DNA of 64,000 nucleotides from Anaeramoeba flamelloides. Its lineage: Eukaryota > Metamonada > Anaeramoebidae. Shown here one piece after another: positions 1 to 11,864 of the stretch. The position numbers were made by a program, and so were the translations under genes. Numbering within the stretch: position 1 is the stretch's first letter; each line of letters opens with the position of its first letter. The stretch spans positions 9,796,001 through 9,860,000 of the forward strand of contig JANTQA010000033.1 in the NCBI GenBank assembly GCA_027625915.1, read 5' to 3'. The notes below the pieces were generated by a model. The model saw nothing but the letters and a program-made list of their open reading frames with translations, searched no databases and was not told the origin of the DNA.

Positions 1-540
1 TAAAACACTTTCAGAAAGTCTTTGATAAATTTTTTATGATTTCAATTATAATGATCTTTGAGAAATGATAAAAGAAAAATGGGAAAATAAAAAAGAAATT
101 TCACTAAATTGGTTTCAACTTGTTTTTTTATTCCTTTATTATTAATAAATTCAAAAAATGGTTAATAATGTATTTAAAATTAATTGACTAATATAATACC
201 TCTTAAAAAAAATTGTTTTATTTTCAAATTCTATTTGATAAATTTACTAAAGTAGTACTTTTTCATTAAATGTGTACTTTTACATATTCTACAAGAACTG
301 GGGTTCATTATTAGAATAGTTGATGTTTTAAATAAAAAAAAAAAACTTCATTTAATTAAGGTTTAATATATATAAAGTGAAGAAATAGGAAATGATAAAC
401 AGAAAATATTTTTTTTCCAAAATCACAATAACTAGCAAATCGGAATATTTTCACTGTTTTTTTCAATTAAATTTGTGGTCGTTAAACATATTGAATAGTC
501 TAAAAAAATTGTCATCTTTTTTAATCCTATTAGAAAAGTA

Positions 541-742
541 CAGTCAGTTCCAATTTTAAGGTACAGACTTTCAAAGAAATTTATAGCCCAAAAAAAAAAA
601 AAATTCATTTCAAAGCACAAAATAGGGAATTTTCTTTTTTACAAAAGACAGAACTAAAATCTGAATTTTTACTCTTTAATTTTTATTTTTCATGTGTTTT
701 GAATTCCCTTCGAAGTTTGTGCCGTTAAATTGGAACTGATTG
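541..742. mobile_element. Hairpin MITE, copy M1 (TA-flanked, decayed)
   Basis: The left end begins CAGTCAGTTCCA directly after TA at 539-540. The right end is its inverted, mutated counterpart (GGAACTGATTG). The arms carry the family's module AAGGCACAAA in diverged form. Length is about 200 bp with no coding capacity. TA flanks and CAGT ends fit a non-autonomous Tc1/mariner-type element (inference). The other copies in this window are near 5978, 31652, 37377 and 60209. Confidence 0.8.
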
Positions 743-1831
743 TCTTCGTATTTGGGAAAAAAATACCAAAAAAGAAAAACTCTGTTAAAAAGGTTTATCA
801 TTTTTTGTTCTAATGTGTAATACTTTTTGAGGTATTACAACATGAACGCAGACTGGTATATATTAAATTTATTTTTGATGTTATGAACTTTTTAATCGAT
901 TAAAAGAGATTAAATAAAAGAATAAATATTGTTTTTTTAAAAAGTTTATTTCAATATTTTATTTGGTAAAAAGAAATGCTGAGAAATTTATTTAAAATAA
1001 TAAGAATCTCAAAAAATGATAATTTTAGTAATTAAAAATATTTTGGGAAAAAACTCCTAAAGAGGATTAAGATAACTTATAGGAAAAAAATTAAGTTTAT
1101 TTGTTTTAAAAATAAAATTTTTTATGTTGGGTAATTGAATTCGCTTCAAATTAGACCAAAAATAATAATTTATGAAGTTTTGATATTTGGATTGATTTTA
1201 TTTTAAGAAGATAAAACTTTCAATTTTTCCTATGAGAAAAAAATAATAAAAAGTATTACTAAGCAAAAAAGGGATGGGTCTAAAAATTACATTTTATTAT
1301 AACCCGCAGTTTCCAAATCATTAATCCATATTTATATAAACAGATTCTTAGTATCGGCGTAATGACTTTTAAATAGAAAATTTTAGTATTTAAGTTGATA
1401 AATTACTTTTTGGGAATTTGTGGGGTTCTAATATTTTTTTTTATTTTAATTAGTACTAATCGAGCTTTCAAGTCTCATTTTAGTTTTTTTTTTCAAAATT
1501 TCACTGATTTTTTCTTCTTTATCTCAAGAATTTCGATCAAATGATATTTCAATATTTAAAAAAGGGTATATTTCAAAAATAATAACATTTTAAATTTCAA
1601 AGGTAAAAATTATAAAAATAATTATGGTTATATTGTTCGAATAATATTTAACACCATTATTACGTTTTGTAAATAATGAATTCTGATATTATTAAAAAAT
1701 AATATAGAAAAACAAAATTGATAAAAGAGGGGGGGGGATGATTATTTTTACTTGAATAAATGAATAATAAATTCTAAATTTGTAAAAAAAAAAATGTTAA
1801 AAATTTGATTTATTTTTCATAAAAATAAAAA

Positions 1832-1862
1832 AAGAAGAAGAAGAAGAGGAGGAGGAAGAAGA
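1832..1862 (+). repeat. GAA/GGA purine-rich simple repeat
   Basis: A run of GAA then GGA triplets makes a short polypurine tract in otherwise A/T-only DNA. No open frame of note uses it. Confidence 0.7.
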
Positions 1863-2021
1863 GATATGTTTTCAGTGAATATATTATCAATATTCAAAAT
1901 ATCATAAACAGTTTTTTTCTAAAAAAATTTTCAAAAGATTTTCCTCAAAAAACAAAAAAAGGTGATGGTGATCGCGTTACGAGACTTGTAAAAGTGTCTG
2001 AACTTTCAACCAAAGGGGCGA

Positions 2022-3506
2022 CTATTGATAATATTTGAGAAAATATAAACAATTAATATATCCATAAATTGCACTAAGAAAAACAAAAAGATGCCACATT
2101 TGGTGGCTGGATCCGATGATATCAAACTTGCCAGTTTTTGACCATCTTTCTGGTATTTTTAAGACCCAAAACAAAACACCTATCCCGTATAACAAATACA
2201 GGATGCCAATTCTCCATAGGAAGTCTATTGCGAGTTCCTTGGGGAGTATAAAAAATGCATGTGCAAGTGGCACTAAGGCAAAGAGGGATGCAACGATCAG
2301 TAAGGACAGCCTTAGATAGGCGTTTGTAAGGGTTTGTTTTTTAATCCAAAAGAAAAAAATTAAAAACATGTTTGTCAGCACAAGCAGTGTAGTATAAATG
2401 ATTTGGAAAGTACGCGACCTATGAAAGCCAAAGTCCATTAGCGGTATGACTGTTGTGAAGATCATGATCAGTACCCCCGTTAGATCTAATCGTAGCACAA
2501 AATTCCGAATCCTTGCAGAGCTGCAATTAAAAATATGGAACGTTGTTGAAGACAAAAAGCAGAGCACACTGCCAGCCAAATAAACGCCGATACACAGTTT
2601 GGCAGAAAACTTTGCTTTTTTCACGGCTTCCAGCTGGAAGGTTACAACAATCAAGACCAAGAAAATAACCAAGCCCAGAAAGTGAGTCCAAATGTTGATC
2701 GTTTCGTTGTGTGCGTGCAATAGTGCAGTCTTGAAGCACAGCGGGACACTGAAGTGCACTCGGTACCCCTTTGTAATGTACTTGTAATGCCCCAGCGAAC
2801 GCGGTGCTTGGAAAATGGTAGACAGCTGGAATTTCGTTTTTTTATTAAGACCACCCCCCTCGATGTCCATCGCAATCTCACCTCCAGAGCCGTAATTGTT
2901 TTCAGACAAGTCGTACTCCAAATCAGAAGACAAGCCAGCTTGCTCAAAGGGGTTCAGATGGTAATCTTGATCAGAGCCAAACTCTGAATTGTTTTGGTTT
3001 GAATCGAGAGAAATTAATTCAATTTTCCCAGAACTCATCCCTTCAAGCATAATCTGATTTTTTTTCCTTTTTATAATTTCCTTCCCCTTCCCCTTCCCTT
3101 CTTCTCCTCTTTCCATCTCTTTCTGTTTCTCCTTGTCTTTGTCTTTTTCTTTTTCTTTTTCTTTTTCTTTTTCGTTTTCCTTTTGTGTGGCCTTTTCTTG
3201 GTTCATAATTCTACCGTTTTGAAGCGGATATTCATTGTTTAAGATTTGAAAAGGGTTGAGGCTTTGAGAATGTTTTGATGAGTACCTGGTTTGAATTAAA
3301 GAGTCGATCTTGTGATTTTTTTTTGACAAAGCAATGGATTTCATTTTTTCTTGATCATCTTCATTATTGCTATTGAGTTCGCTGTGGGACAAATCAATTG
3401 CCTCCTCCCAAAAATCAGGATCTAAGACGTGTGGTAATAATTGTTCAAGATCAGAACTAGATCTTTGATTAAGATCAAATTCACTACTCAAACTATCCGA
3501 GAGCAT
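2022..3506 (-). CDS. PAQR / adiponectin-receptor-like seven-TM protein
   Basis: The 494-residue protein has a C-terminal PAQR (hemolysin III/AdipoR) module at about residues 240-490. Visible hallmarks are the entry motif around 264-275 (H-N-E-T then N-I-W-T-H), S320 and H324 at the end of TM2, D341 (R-L-D-L-T-G), and H468/H472 in the last helix (H-Q-M-W-H). These are the residues known to bind zinc and form the hydrolase-like site of AdipoR/PAQR proteins. Seven hydrophobic segments follow. Family members act in plasma or internal membranes, several as ceramidase-like or sterol/lipid-sensing proteins; substrate here is unknown. Residues 1-235 are disordered and acidic, with a Lys/Glu repeat at about 110-145 encoded by purine hexamers. 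The start is the ATG at 3506 and the stop is TAG. No intron is needed. G+C is clearly above the flanks. Confidence 0.92.
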   Translation of the reverse strand: MLSDSLSSEFDLNQRSSSDLEQLLPHVLDPDFWEEAIDLSHSELNSNNEDDQEKMKSIALSKKNHKIDSLIQTRYSSKHSQSLNPFQILNNEYPLQNGRIMNQEKATQKENEKEKEKEKEKDKDKEKQKEMERGEEGKGKGKEIIKRKKNQIMLEGMSSGKIELISLDSNQNNSEFGSDQDYHLNPFEQAGLSSDLEYDLSENNYGSGGEIAMDIEGGGLNKKTKFQLSTIFQAPRSLGHYKYITKGYRVHFSVPLCFKTALLHAHNETINIWTHFLGLVIFLVLIVVTFQLEAVKKAKFSAKLCIGVYLAGSVLCFLSSTTFHIFNCSSARIRNFVLRLDLTGVLIMIFTTVIPLMDFGFHRSRTFQIIYTTLLVLTNMFLIFFFWIKKQTLTNAYLRLSLLIVASLFALVPLAHAFFILPKELAIDFLWRIGILYLLYGIGVLFWVLKIPERWSKTGKFDIIGSSHQMWHLFVFLSAIYGYINCLYFLKYYQ

Positions 3507-4189
3507 TGTTTTGTTTCACAGAGCAAAGTATTCCTTTTTCAAATTTAAAGAATTACTAACTTTTGTTTGTTGCAAAATTGCAGTTCGAAAGCAAAGGTGG
3601 CCCGTTTTTTTGAAAAAAATTGATTAAAAAATGAAATTGTAATACTTTTTTATTTGAACAAAGTTAATGTTCTCCTATCTTTGTAATTCTGTTTTTATTT
3701 CATTACAAACAACAAACAATTCTTTGAAAAAGTTTTAGACCTTTTTTTTTTTCATTTATCATTTTTTTACAATTTAAAAACTCTCAAACTTTATTCAATA
3801 TTGTTTTTTTTTGGTTCATTGAAAGTAAAATGATTTGGAGACGCTATTTTTTGAACAAACACTAATTGTTTTTCAAAATAAAGCACACCAAATTGATCTT
3901 GTGTTTGAAAAAATAATTGTTCTTTTTACAAATTTTTTTTGAAATGTAATTGTTTTCTAAAGATTCATTAATTTCGTGTTACCCTGTTGTATTATGAAAT
4001 AATCTTTGAAAAGGTGAACCACTTTTTCTCGAACCTATAAAAATCTTTCAAAACTAAGATGGTTCAAATTGAAATTTATGAAGAGACAAAATAGTTGTTC
4101 AAAATTAAAAGCAATTTCGCCTTACTTTTTAACAAATTTTTATCTTGAAAATGAACTTTACAAAATTTCCAATTTTTTGAAGGATAGCT

Positions 4190-4330
4190 TCAAGTTAACA
4201 ACCCCTGAAGAATGAAAAAATGTTCTCTCGTGTTAGGTGTAAGTTCCCGTTATTTTAAGGTTCTTAGCTGATTGAACTTCAGCTTTGAATGAATTTCAAT
4301 GTTTCTTCAAAAAATGAAATTTTTTTTTTT
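4190..4330 (-). repeat. Dispersed repeat G, inverted copy
   Basis: Reverse-complemented, this stretch aligns with 5090-5240 and 53440-53590. Shared anchors are TTACACCTAACAC, a TTTTTTCATT-type block and GTTAAC/GTAAAC-type ends. Identity falls away towards 4330. The element class is unknown. Confidence 0.6.
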
Positions 4331-5089
4331 TGATTTGAAAATACAAATTGGTCGGTTTAAAACTAATATATTCGTAGGTATTGAAGAAAAAAAAATTGGT
4401 TTTTGTGTTTTCAATTAATATTTTTATTTTGGTTTTATTTGGTATTTTTAAAAAAAATTTTTTTTTGAATCTGAATTATCTAAAAAGAAATGTATAGTCG
4501 TGAAAAAAATACCCAGACATGTAAATAATCACTGAAAAGATTTTTAATTGTGAATAATAGGATAATTGATATATAATTTGCAAATATTTCAAATCAAATC
4601 CTTTTTATAAATAACCAATTTTTTTATGAAGATAGTAATAAGTCTACCTAAAGTTCATTAAAGTAGGGTGTCTCTAGAATAACAAAGTAATAGTTTGATG
4701 CCCTAAGTTGATCTAATTTTTTTTGAAAAACAATCAAGTTTTACCAAGGTTTAGGAGAGTTTGGAAAATGATAATTTTTATTCTTGTTTTTTGATTGTTT
4801 GAATATTTTTTCAACAAGTGTAAAATAATCAGTCATCATTCTAATTTCTGGGTGAGTCATATTTTTGAAAATTTGATTCTGAAAAAAAGGGTTTGATTTT
4901 AAATAAAAGAAATTACACAACACTTTTCCTAATATTCACAATTAAAAATCTTGTCCGATTGTTTATATGCCCATGTATTTTTATTCACTACTTTAAATTT
5001 TAATTAACAACTCAAAAATCATTTTTTTTTTCTTCAATATCTATTAACTTATTGGTTCTAGACTCATCAATTCTGATTTTGGGAGAATA

Positions 5090-5240
5090 AAAAATGAAAA
5101 ATTGTGTTTATACAATAAGTAATAAAATTCATACTACCATGAAGATAGGTCAGTTATGAACTAAAATAATATGGCTTTACACCTAACACAATATAATCTT
5201 TTTTCATTTTCCAACGATTGTAAACCTTAAGGCAAATTAA
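5090..5240 (+). repeat. Dispersed repeat G, direct copy
   Basis: It aligns with 53440-53590 in the same orientation, sharing CAATATAATCTTTTTTCA and TTGTAAACCTTAA, and with 4190-4330 inverted. It is more A/T-decayed than the 53.5-kb copy. It has no coding capacity. Confidence 0.65.
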
Positions 5241-5977
5241 TTTATGTTTGGTCAGTGAATTTAGAATTTGTTAAGGGTTGATTCATTACAATTAAAAAGA
5301 CTGTTTTGAAATTAAAAAAAAAAACACTTTTAATAATTATTACAAGTAACTCCTACCAATCAAAAACGAATGATTATGGGGTAACTATGATCAATCTCCA
5401 AAAATCAACAATAAACTCCAAGAAATTTTTAGAAAAAAAAAATACAAAGAGTGACACACAATTCTCAATTCAAACCATCATGGTTGTGAATTTTAATTTT
5501 CAATATAATTGTTTTAGTTTTGAAGTGTAACCCTTTATCACTTTTTGAGATCTAAAAGATTTTTTGTATTTTTTTTTCATTTATCAAATGAGTTATTTTT
5601 ATCAAAAAGAATATAAAAAAAATGTCTCCATAATAAATTAGAATGATTTTGCCAAAAATCATAAAATTATAGATAATGAAAACAAATTTTATTTTAGCCG
5701 GGTATTCCATTTCTTTAAATTGTAATCTATTGAGCGTAAAAAATAAAATCCAAAAAAATACCTTTCTTTTTTTTTGTTTGTTAAGAATAGTAATTTTCGG
5801 TTTTAATCTTTAAGATTAAAAATAAATATTTATATGCCTAATATAAACATATTTTTTCATATTGATTAAATAAAATCCAATCTTTAATCCATATCTTAAA
5901 AAAAGATTAATGTGTATTTCACTTCTAATGTAAGAATTGTTTTTATAAAAAAATATTAATATATAATAATAAAGCTG

Positions 5978-6172
5978 CAGTCAGTTTCAAATTTAAGGTA
6001 CAAACTTTCAACGGAATTTAAGGCACAAAAAAATCTCAAATTAAGGTACAAAATATGTAAATATTTTAAACACAGATTATTTTCCTAGAATCTGAATTTT
6101 GTGTTTTAATTTGGGATTTTTAATGTGCCTTAATTTTCGTTGAAGTTTGTGCCTTAAAAGTGGATCTGGCTG
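5978..6172. mobile_element. Hairpin MITE, copy M2
   Basis: It starts CAGTCAGTTTCAAATTTAAG and ends with the inverted form GGCTG followed by TA at 6173-6174; the left TA has mutated. Long inverted arms carry the AAGG(C/T)ACAAA module, and a short A/T centre separates them. It is non-coding. Confidence 0.82.
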
Positions 6173-9086
6173 TAATTATTAGAGTTGATAATTTTTTTAA
6201 TTATATTTTATAAATTTATTATATAATTTTTGTTACCAAAAATCTTGTTTTTTTTTCGAAAAATTTTTATTTTTGTTATTATGTAAATTTCCACTAGTCA
6301 TTGTCCAGTAATTTAGAGAGGTGCTGAAATATCGTGAAATTATTGAAATATACTTTGTAATGAATAAAAAGATTTTAAGATACAATGTAATTTACCAACA
6401 ATTGAATTAGTATCTTCTTCAGTGTATTAATAAGGGTATAGTAGAATAAGGTTTTTGAGTAGAACAGACAATAAATTATAAAAAAAAACAATAAAAACCC
6501 TTTTTTATGAGCCTAAATTATTAAATACTAGGATTATAAGATCCAAAAATCTAGACCCAAATTGATAATTGGTGTTTAAAATATATAATATACATTTATT
6601 AGATTTGATCCTCCCGAGACCAGCTTATCTGGCCCTGATAAATACACCAAAAAAAAAAAAAAAAAACAAGGGAGATATTAAAATATATCAGTTTTTTTTT
6701 CAGGTCACTCTTTCATCTAAAGGTACTCATAATATGGTAAAACCCTAATGATTTCACAATAAATCAATCCTAAATTTAATAATTGCTTTGTGGTATCTAA
6801 GAAATTCACAATCAAAGACATTTTTTTTTTACAAAAACAATCATTATAGTAACCAGTGGAAAAAAAGATTTTCAAATCCTTAAAAAAAAAAAAGAAATGT
6901 GTAGCATATTGATCACAGAAAAGGAGCGGAAATGCAATTGTTAAAATTCTTTATGAAACTTTGTTCTAATATTGTAATCCAAGTGTCCAAAGTATTTATT
7001 CCGTTTAAATTGTTTGTTGATAATAATTAGATTTATATATTTTTAAAAAACTAGTTTTCAAAAAAGATATTAAAGTTACTAATCTCAATAGTATATGATA
7101 ATTTTTTAAGGGTGAAAATTAGTTGTTATTATTTTTTGTTTTGAACAAAATTATTTTTTAAATAGGTTTTAATTTGAATAGTGTTTCTAATAGAATGTAA
7201 AATATGTGAATATGTTTTATTGTTTAAAAAATTGTTTGTGTACTAACCATAGTTGGATCTTGTGATTGAAATTATTTTATGTTATTTTTTGTCAAAAAAA
7301 GTTGTTTTTTTTTTCTTATTTTTTAGAAATATATCGATAAAAATATTTTGAAATATAAAAAATATTTTTGGTGAAATTCAATTCATATTTCTCTCACTAT
7401 TACATTACCAATATACAAAAACAAAAACTACACAACAAAATATTATTAATAATATAAAAAATATCAAACTTTTTTGAAAATATCTTATTTTACATTACTT
7501 AAGAGAATTTGTTTGAAAAAAAATCCTTTATAAAAAGTTATTTTTTCAGTGTTTAGGGGGGGATGTGAATTAATTTTGTCGTCATAATGTATTTTTATTT
7601 ATAGATAAAATAAAATTGGTAAAAAAATGTATTGAATAAATATCCATGTTTTTTTTAAGTTAAAATAATTTTTGTTTTTTTGCAATTAAATATCTTTTTC
7701 AAGAAAAATCTAAACAATCCTACTTTCGCTAGTAATGAAAAAAAAATGTGCACACCTTACTACAAAAATAACCTTTATTTCTATTTAGAGATATTACTTT
7801 TTTTTATTAGACTAATTAATACAAAGTAATATTTCTGAAATTTTCCTTCATTTTACTCTTTTAAAAAAAATTATAGATTATCCTTAAAAACCACCTTTAT
7901 TAGGTTAAATAGTAAGAAACTTTTTAAAATCAATTGATCTTTCAAAATGTTTCTTTAAATTAAATGTATTGAAAAAAAAGCTTTGGATTTTCAAAAAATG
8001 GAAATCAAAATTAAGAATATTTTCAATTAGTACAAATTTTTATGAAAATAATAGTAATTACAGGTATTTGAATTACTAATAGCTGAAGGTTTTCATTTTT
8101 TTTTTTTTTCTTATTTTTCTTTTCCAAAGAGGATTTTCGATAGTTGGGTTATTATGGGTGAAATTATTTAACAAGGGAAAATGATGATTGAGCAAAAATT
8201 GTTTCAAATTTATAATACAATACCAGTATTATAATATTTTTTTTGAAATTAAATCTATTTTTTAAGAAAGTTATTTTAAAAACTTTTAACTTTTGTTTTT
8301 ATGAATTACATTTTTGTTAATTTTCAATAATATGATTTCTTTTTAAATCGAAAGAAAAATAATTTTTTAAAATAATTAGAAAAAAAGTTGAATTTTTTTT
8401 TTTACAAAAATGAGAAAAAAGAGATCATACTTTTAAAAACAGTAACTCCGTACTGAAAATAATATCTAAAAGTTAGTTTGGAATTATAGTTACTCCGATT
8501 TTTATTTGTTTTTCAATTTAAATCTGTGGTAAAAATTTCATTCTCTTGATTTAGCTTTTAAATAGACTTTTAGATATCATTTTATAAACTTATTAATAAC
8601 CCGAAATCTATTAATTTACAAACAATTTAACTTTCGATTTCACTACAGGATGTCGTTAAGTTATTTATATTTTTCGATCTCTCATTATTCCGTCAAAGGG
8701 AAAGAACTTTGTTTTAATTTATTAATTCCGGAATAAATAATATCTTGAGTGTAAAGAAGAAGAAGGGGTACTATTTTACATTTTTTTGAAACACTTTTGA
8801 GAGAACACTTTTCAAAAAACAATATTCACTTGTTTTGGATCTTTTGAATTTTAGATATTTACTCTTCAAAAGAAATTTAGAATTAAAAAAAAAATCTTTA
8901 ACGTAAAGTCATTTTTTTTAAAATCTTTCGTAATCCGAAAAACTTGAATAGAAAATCTTTTGTTTCTTGAAAACTACATTTCCCAAGAATTTGCTCATTA
9001 CCAACAAATTACAAAATCATCAACCAAACAAAAGGAAAAAAAAAATAAACAAAAAACAAAAAACACAAAAAACAACAACATATTCA

Positions 9087-10811
9087 ATGGAAAAAAATTA
9101 TAGTGTTCCAATTCACAGCAATTATGAACAGTATATAAACAACCCTGAATTGAGTGATGTAACATTTTTTCTTGGAGAGAATGAAGAGAAATTTTATGCA
9201 CATCATTTTTTCCTTTCTTTATCCTCAAACTTTTTTCGGAAATACTTTTATCCTTTGGGACCAACTGGGAAGCCACTAATTGGAGAATTTTACATCAAAG
9301 ATGTTGACACCACTATTTTTAAACAAACAATAAAATTTTGTTACACAGGTTTTATTACTTTATCATACTATAACGTTTCTGGGATTTCAAAATTGGCTTA
9401 CCAACTCAAAATGAAAAAATTAATTGAAATTTGTTCAAACTTTTTTATTGAGAATCATTTGTCTTCCAATATTCCAATTAATTTTGTTAGCAAACCAAGT
9501 GGGTCAAATTTAAGCACCGGTAGCCAAACTTTACATAACAATAATAAAAATGAAGTCAATTTTGAAAGCAGCAATAACAACAACAACAATCTCAATACCA
9601 ATAACAAGACTAATGATTCTCAAAACGAGGTAACAATAAAGAATGAAAAGGAAGCTATTCCAAATATTTTCCAGAATAATGAAGCAAATACTCGTACACT
9701 AGAAAAAGAGGAAAATATAAAAGAAAAGACGACTACAAGAGAAATTGAAAAAGAAAAAGATCAAAGAGAACTACCAAAAATTATTGAATTAAAGGCGATT
9801 CAAGGAAATGAAAAATCAAACCCAATTAGCAATTTCAAGGTTTCTAACGGGACAACTGTAAGTCCAAAGGCAATTATTTCTTTGAAAAATACAGAGTCAA
9901 ATCAAGAAAAAGAGAGTCTTCATGACATTCTTTTAAAAAACCAAATGGAAATGGAAAAGCAAAAGGAAAACGAAAAGGGGAAGGGGAAGGGGAAGGAAAA
10001 CGAAAGCAAAAGCGAAAAGGAAAAGGAAACGAAAAATTTAACTTTAAAGTATCCAAAATTAAAAATCAGAAACATAATATCCCAAAGTAGATCCATTGTA
10101 AGAAGGCCATTAAACACCAAGCCCAATGTGAAGGCCAAGGTAGCAATGATTGCTGCAGACGAAGATTTCAAGTATGTCAAAAACGTTTGTGATTCGATCT
10201 TAAAAAGTTATAAAATTAAGAAAGTCAAAATATTCAAATCATTCAAAAAAAGCTATCCCTTTAAGGAATTAAAAAAATACGATGTAGCGTTTGTGTATTC
10301 CTCTGATCATAACTTTTATAAGCCTTATAAACTTGGTAACATGTTGGCGCAATATGTTGAGGACGGCGGTGGGTTGGTTTTGTGTTCAATAAATTGTTTG
10401 GATTCAGACGATGAGCACCAGCTCTATGGAAGAATCATTTCTCCGCAATTCCTTCCGTTTGGGAAGCACTCTTCGATTTCTGAGCAGCCGTGCTCAATTG
10501 GGCAGATGGTTGACTCGAAGCACCCTATTTTAAAAAAGGTTAAAAACTTCCATGGTGGCGAATATTCCTTTAGGATCAAGACTAAGCAAGTTTATCGAAA
10601 CTCCTTTGTCATCGCGAGATGGGAAGACGGCAATATTTTGATTGCCGAAAAGACTTTTCCGAAAAATAGCTCGTACGGCCGCGTTATTGCATTGAATATG
10701 TGGCCACCAAACAATAAAATAGATGAGTCTTGCTGGAATATTAAATCAGATGGACAAAGATTGCTTACAAACGCAGTAGAATATGCTGCTGGTTGTACCG
10801 GAAAGCTATAA
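9087..10811 (+). CDS. BTB/POZ protein with C-terminal glutamine-amidotransferase-like domain
   Basis: The 574-residue protein starts at the ATG at 9087, directly after an A-rich leader. The frame is open for 40 codons upstream but contains no earlier ATG. Residues about 12-130 form a BTB/POZ fold (L-S-D-V-T-F at the entry, A-H-H-F-F-L-S, then the helical F-C-Y-T-G segment), a dimerisation or Cullin-3-adaptor module. Residues 130-345 are low-complexity, Asn- then Lys/Glu/Gly-rich. Residues about 349-570 look like a class-I glutamine-amidotransferase/ThuA-type flavodoxin-like fold: a K-V-A-M-I-A-A strand, Y-D-V-A-F-V-Y, Y-V-E-D-G-G-G-L-V-L-C, H-P-I-L, and a final G-R-V-I-A-L-N-M-W block. No nucleophile elbow typical of active amidotransferases is evident, so it may be a binding domain. 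The terminal domain is richer in G+C than the linker. Confidence 0.88.
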   Translation: MEKNYSVPIHSNYEQYINNPELSDVTFFLGENEEKFYAHHFFLSLSSNFFRKYFYPLGPTGKPLIGEFYIKDVDTTIFKQTIKFCYTGFITLSYYNVSGISKLAYQLKMKKLIEICSNFFIENHLSSNIPINFVSKPSGSNLSTGSQTLHNNNKNEVNFESSNNNNNNLNTNNKTNDSQNEVTIKNEKEAIPNIFQNNEANTRTLEKEENIKEKTTTREIEKEKDQRELPKIIELKAIQGNEKSNPISNFKVSNGTTVSPKAIISLKNTESNQEKESLHDILLKNQMEMEKQKENEKGKGKGKENESKSEKEKETKNLTLKYPKLKIRNIISQSRSIVRRPLNTKPNVKAKVAMIAADEDFKYVKNVCDSILKSYKIKKVKIFKSFKKSYPFKELKKYDVAFVYSSDHNFYKPYKLGNMLAQYVEDGGGLVLCSINCLDSDDEHQLYGRIISPQFLPFGKHSSISEQPCSIGQMVDSKHPILKKVKNFHGGEYSFRIKTKQVYRNSFVIARWEDGNILIAEKTFPKNSSYGRVIALNMWPPNNKIDESCWNIKSDGQRLLTNAVEYAAGCTGKL

Positions 10812-11776
10812 AAATTTCAAGTAATTATCGTTTTTTTTTTTTTTTTGATCTTTATTATTTTTTGAATTTTGCAAGAATTCCTTAAAAAAAGGGGTGATCT
10901 GTAAGATCCCAAAATAATAGAAATAAATTTTTAATGCTTTAATTACGTTTTTAAAAAATTATTATTCAACAGAAATATATTAATATCATTAAAATATTTT
11001 AATAAACAATCTTAAATAATATTTTTTTTTGTGAATAATAATATTTTTTTTTTCTATTTTTTTATTTTTTGATCAGGTTGTTTATGATTCGAATTGAGAA
11101 AAAAAGAAATAATGTTGAATATGATTTGAAAAAATTAAATATCATAATAAAATGAAAATTGATGAATAAAAAGGGGGTATTAACCTGATAAATTCTTTTT
11201 CTCCACTTGCCTTTTAAAAAGAATACTATTCAAATGATTAATTTAGCAATGATTCACTTTTGGTATCAGATTTTTTGATAATTTCGAAAGTTTAAATTTT
11301 TGAAATTTTATTAAATTTTGATTTAATTTTACTTTTATAAAACCTGATTTATTGTTAAATATCGAAGAATCAAGCGTATTTTGTAGACTAAATTGTACTT
11401 TTGGAAACCCATTTTAAAAAAATTCATTTTTAATAAACTTGTAAGATTTATATAATACGTTGTGGGTCGATCAACCGAGAACCAAACTAACAAGTCTTTA
11501 CACTCGATAAATGATTATATATATATCTTCGTATCAATAAATCTAAACCTTAATGAGTAGGCAATCCCTTTTTACTCCCTCGCTTTTCAATTATTTACTT
11601 ATTTCCACAGGTTTCAGTTTAAATTGAAAAGTGCATTCATTCATCATCTTTAGAGAAATAAAATATCATTTTGAAAAGAATTTCATTTTTAACAACTAAT
11701 TTACAATAAAAAGTTTTTTTTTTTTTTTTCAGTTTGTTTGGATTTATTAATTTTGATTGGATGATAAATAAAAATA

Positions 11777-11778
<2 letters not shown>

Positions 11779-11848
<70 letters not shown>
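11779..11848. repeat. Compound (TA)n-(TG)n microsatellite
   Basis: A TA run is followed without a gap by a TG run. The same TA-then-TG architecture occurs at 47400-47466. Confidence 0.95.
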
Positions 11849-11864
11849 GGTGTGTGAGTATGTA

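Larger units (their letters stand above)
1..2021. other. Gene-free AT-rich stretch
   Basis: I see no convincing coding region. Open frames are short, homopolymer-rich and lack recognisable domains. The stretch holds one hairpin MITE (541-742), a purine GAA/GGA tract (about 1832-1862) and a run of nine G at 1729-1737. Its right end is the 3' side of the minus-strand PAQR gene. Confidence 0.6.
3507..9086. other. Gene-free stretch with decayed repeats
   Basis: No exon with clean splice borders or domain was found over 5.5 kb. Contents are an inverted pair of repeat G (about 4190-4330 and 5090-5240), MITE copy M2 (5978-6172), a small GC-rich tRNA-like scrap (6601-6640) next to a poly(A) run, and a G7 tract at 7556-7562. 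An A-rich leader precedes the BTB gene. Confidence 0.55.
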
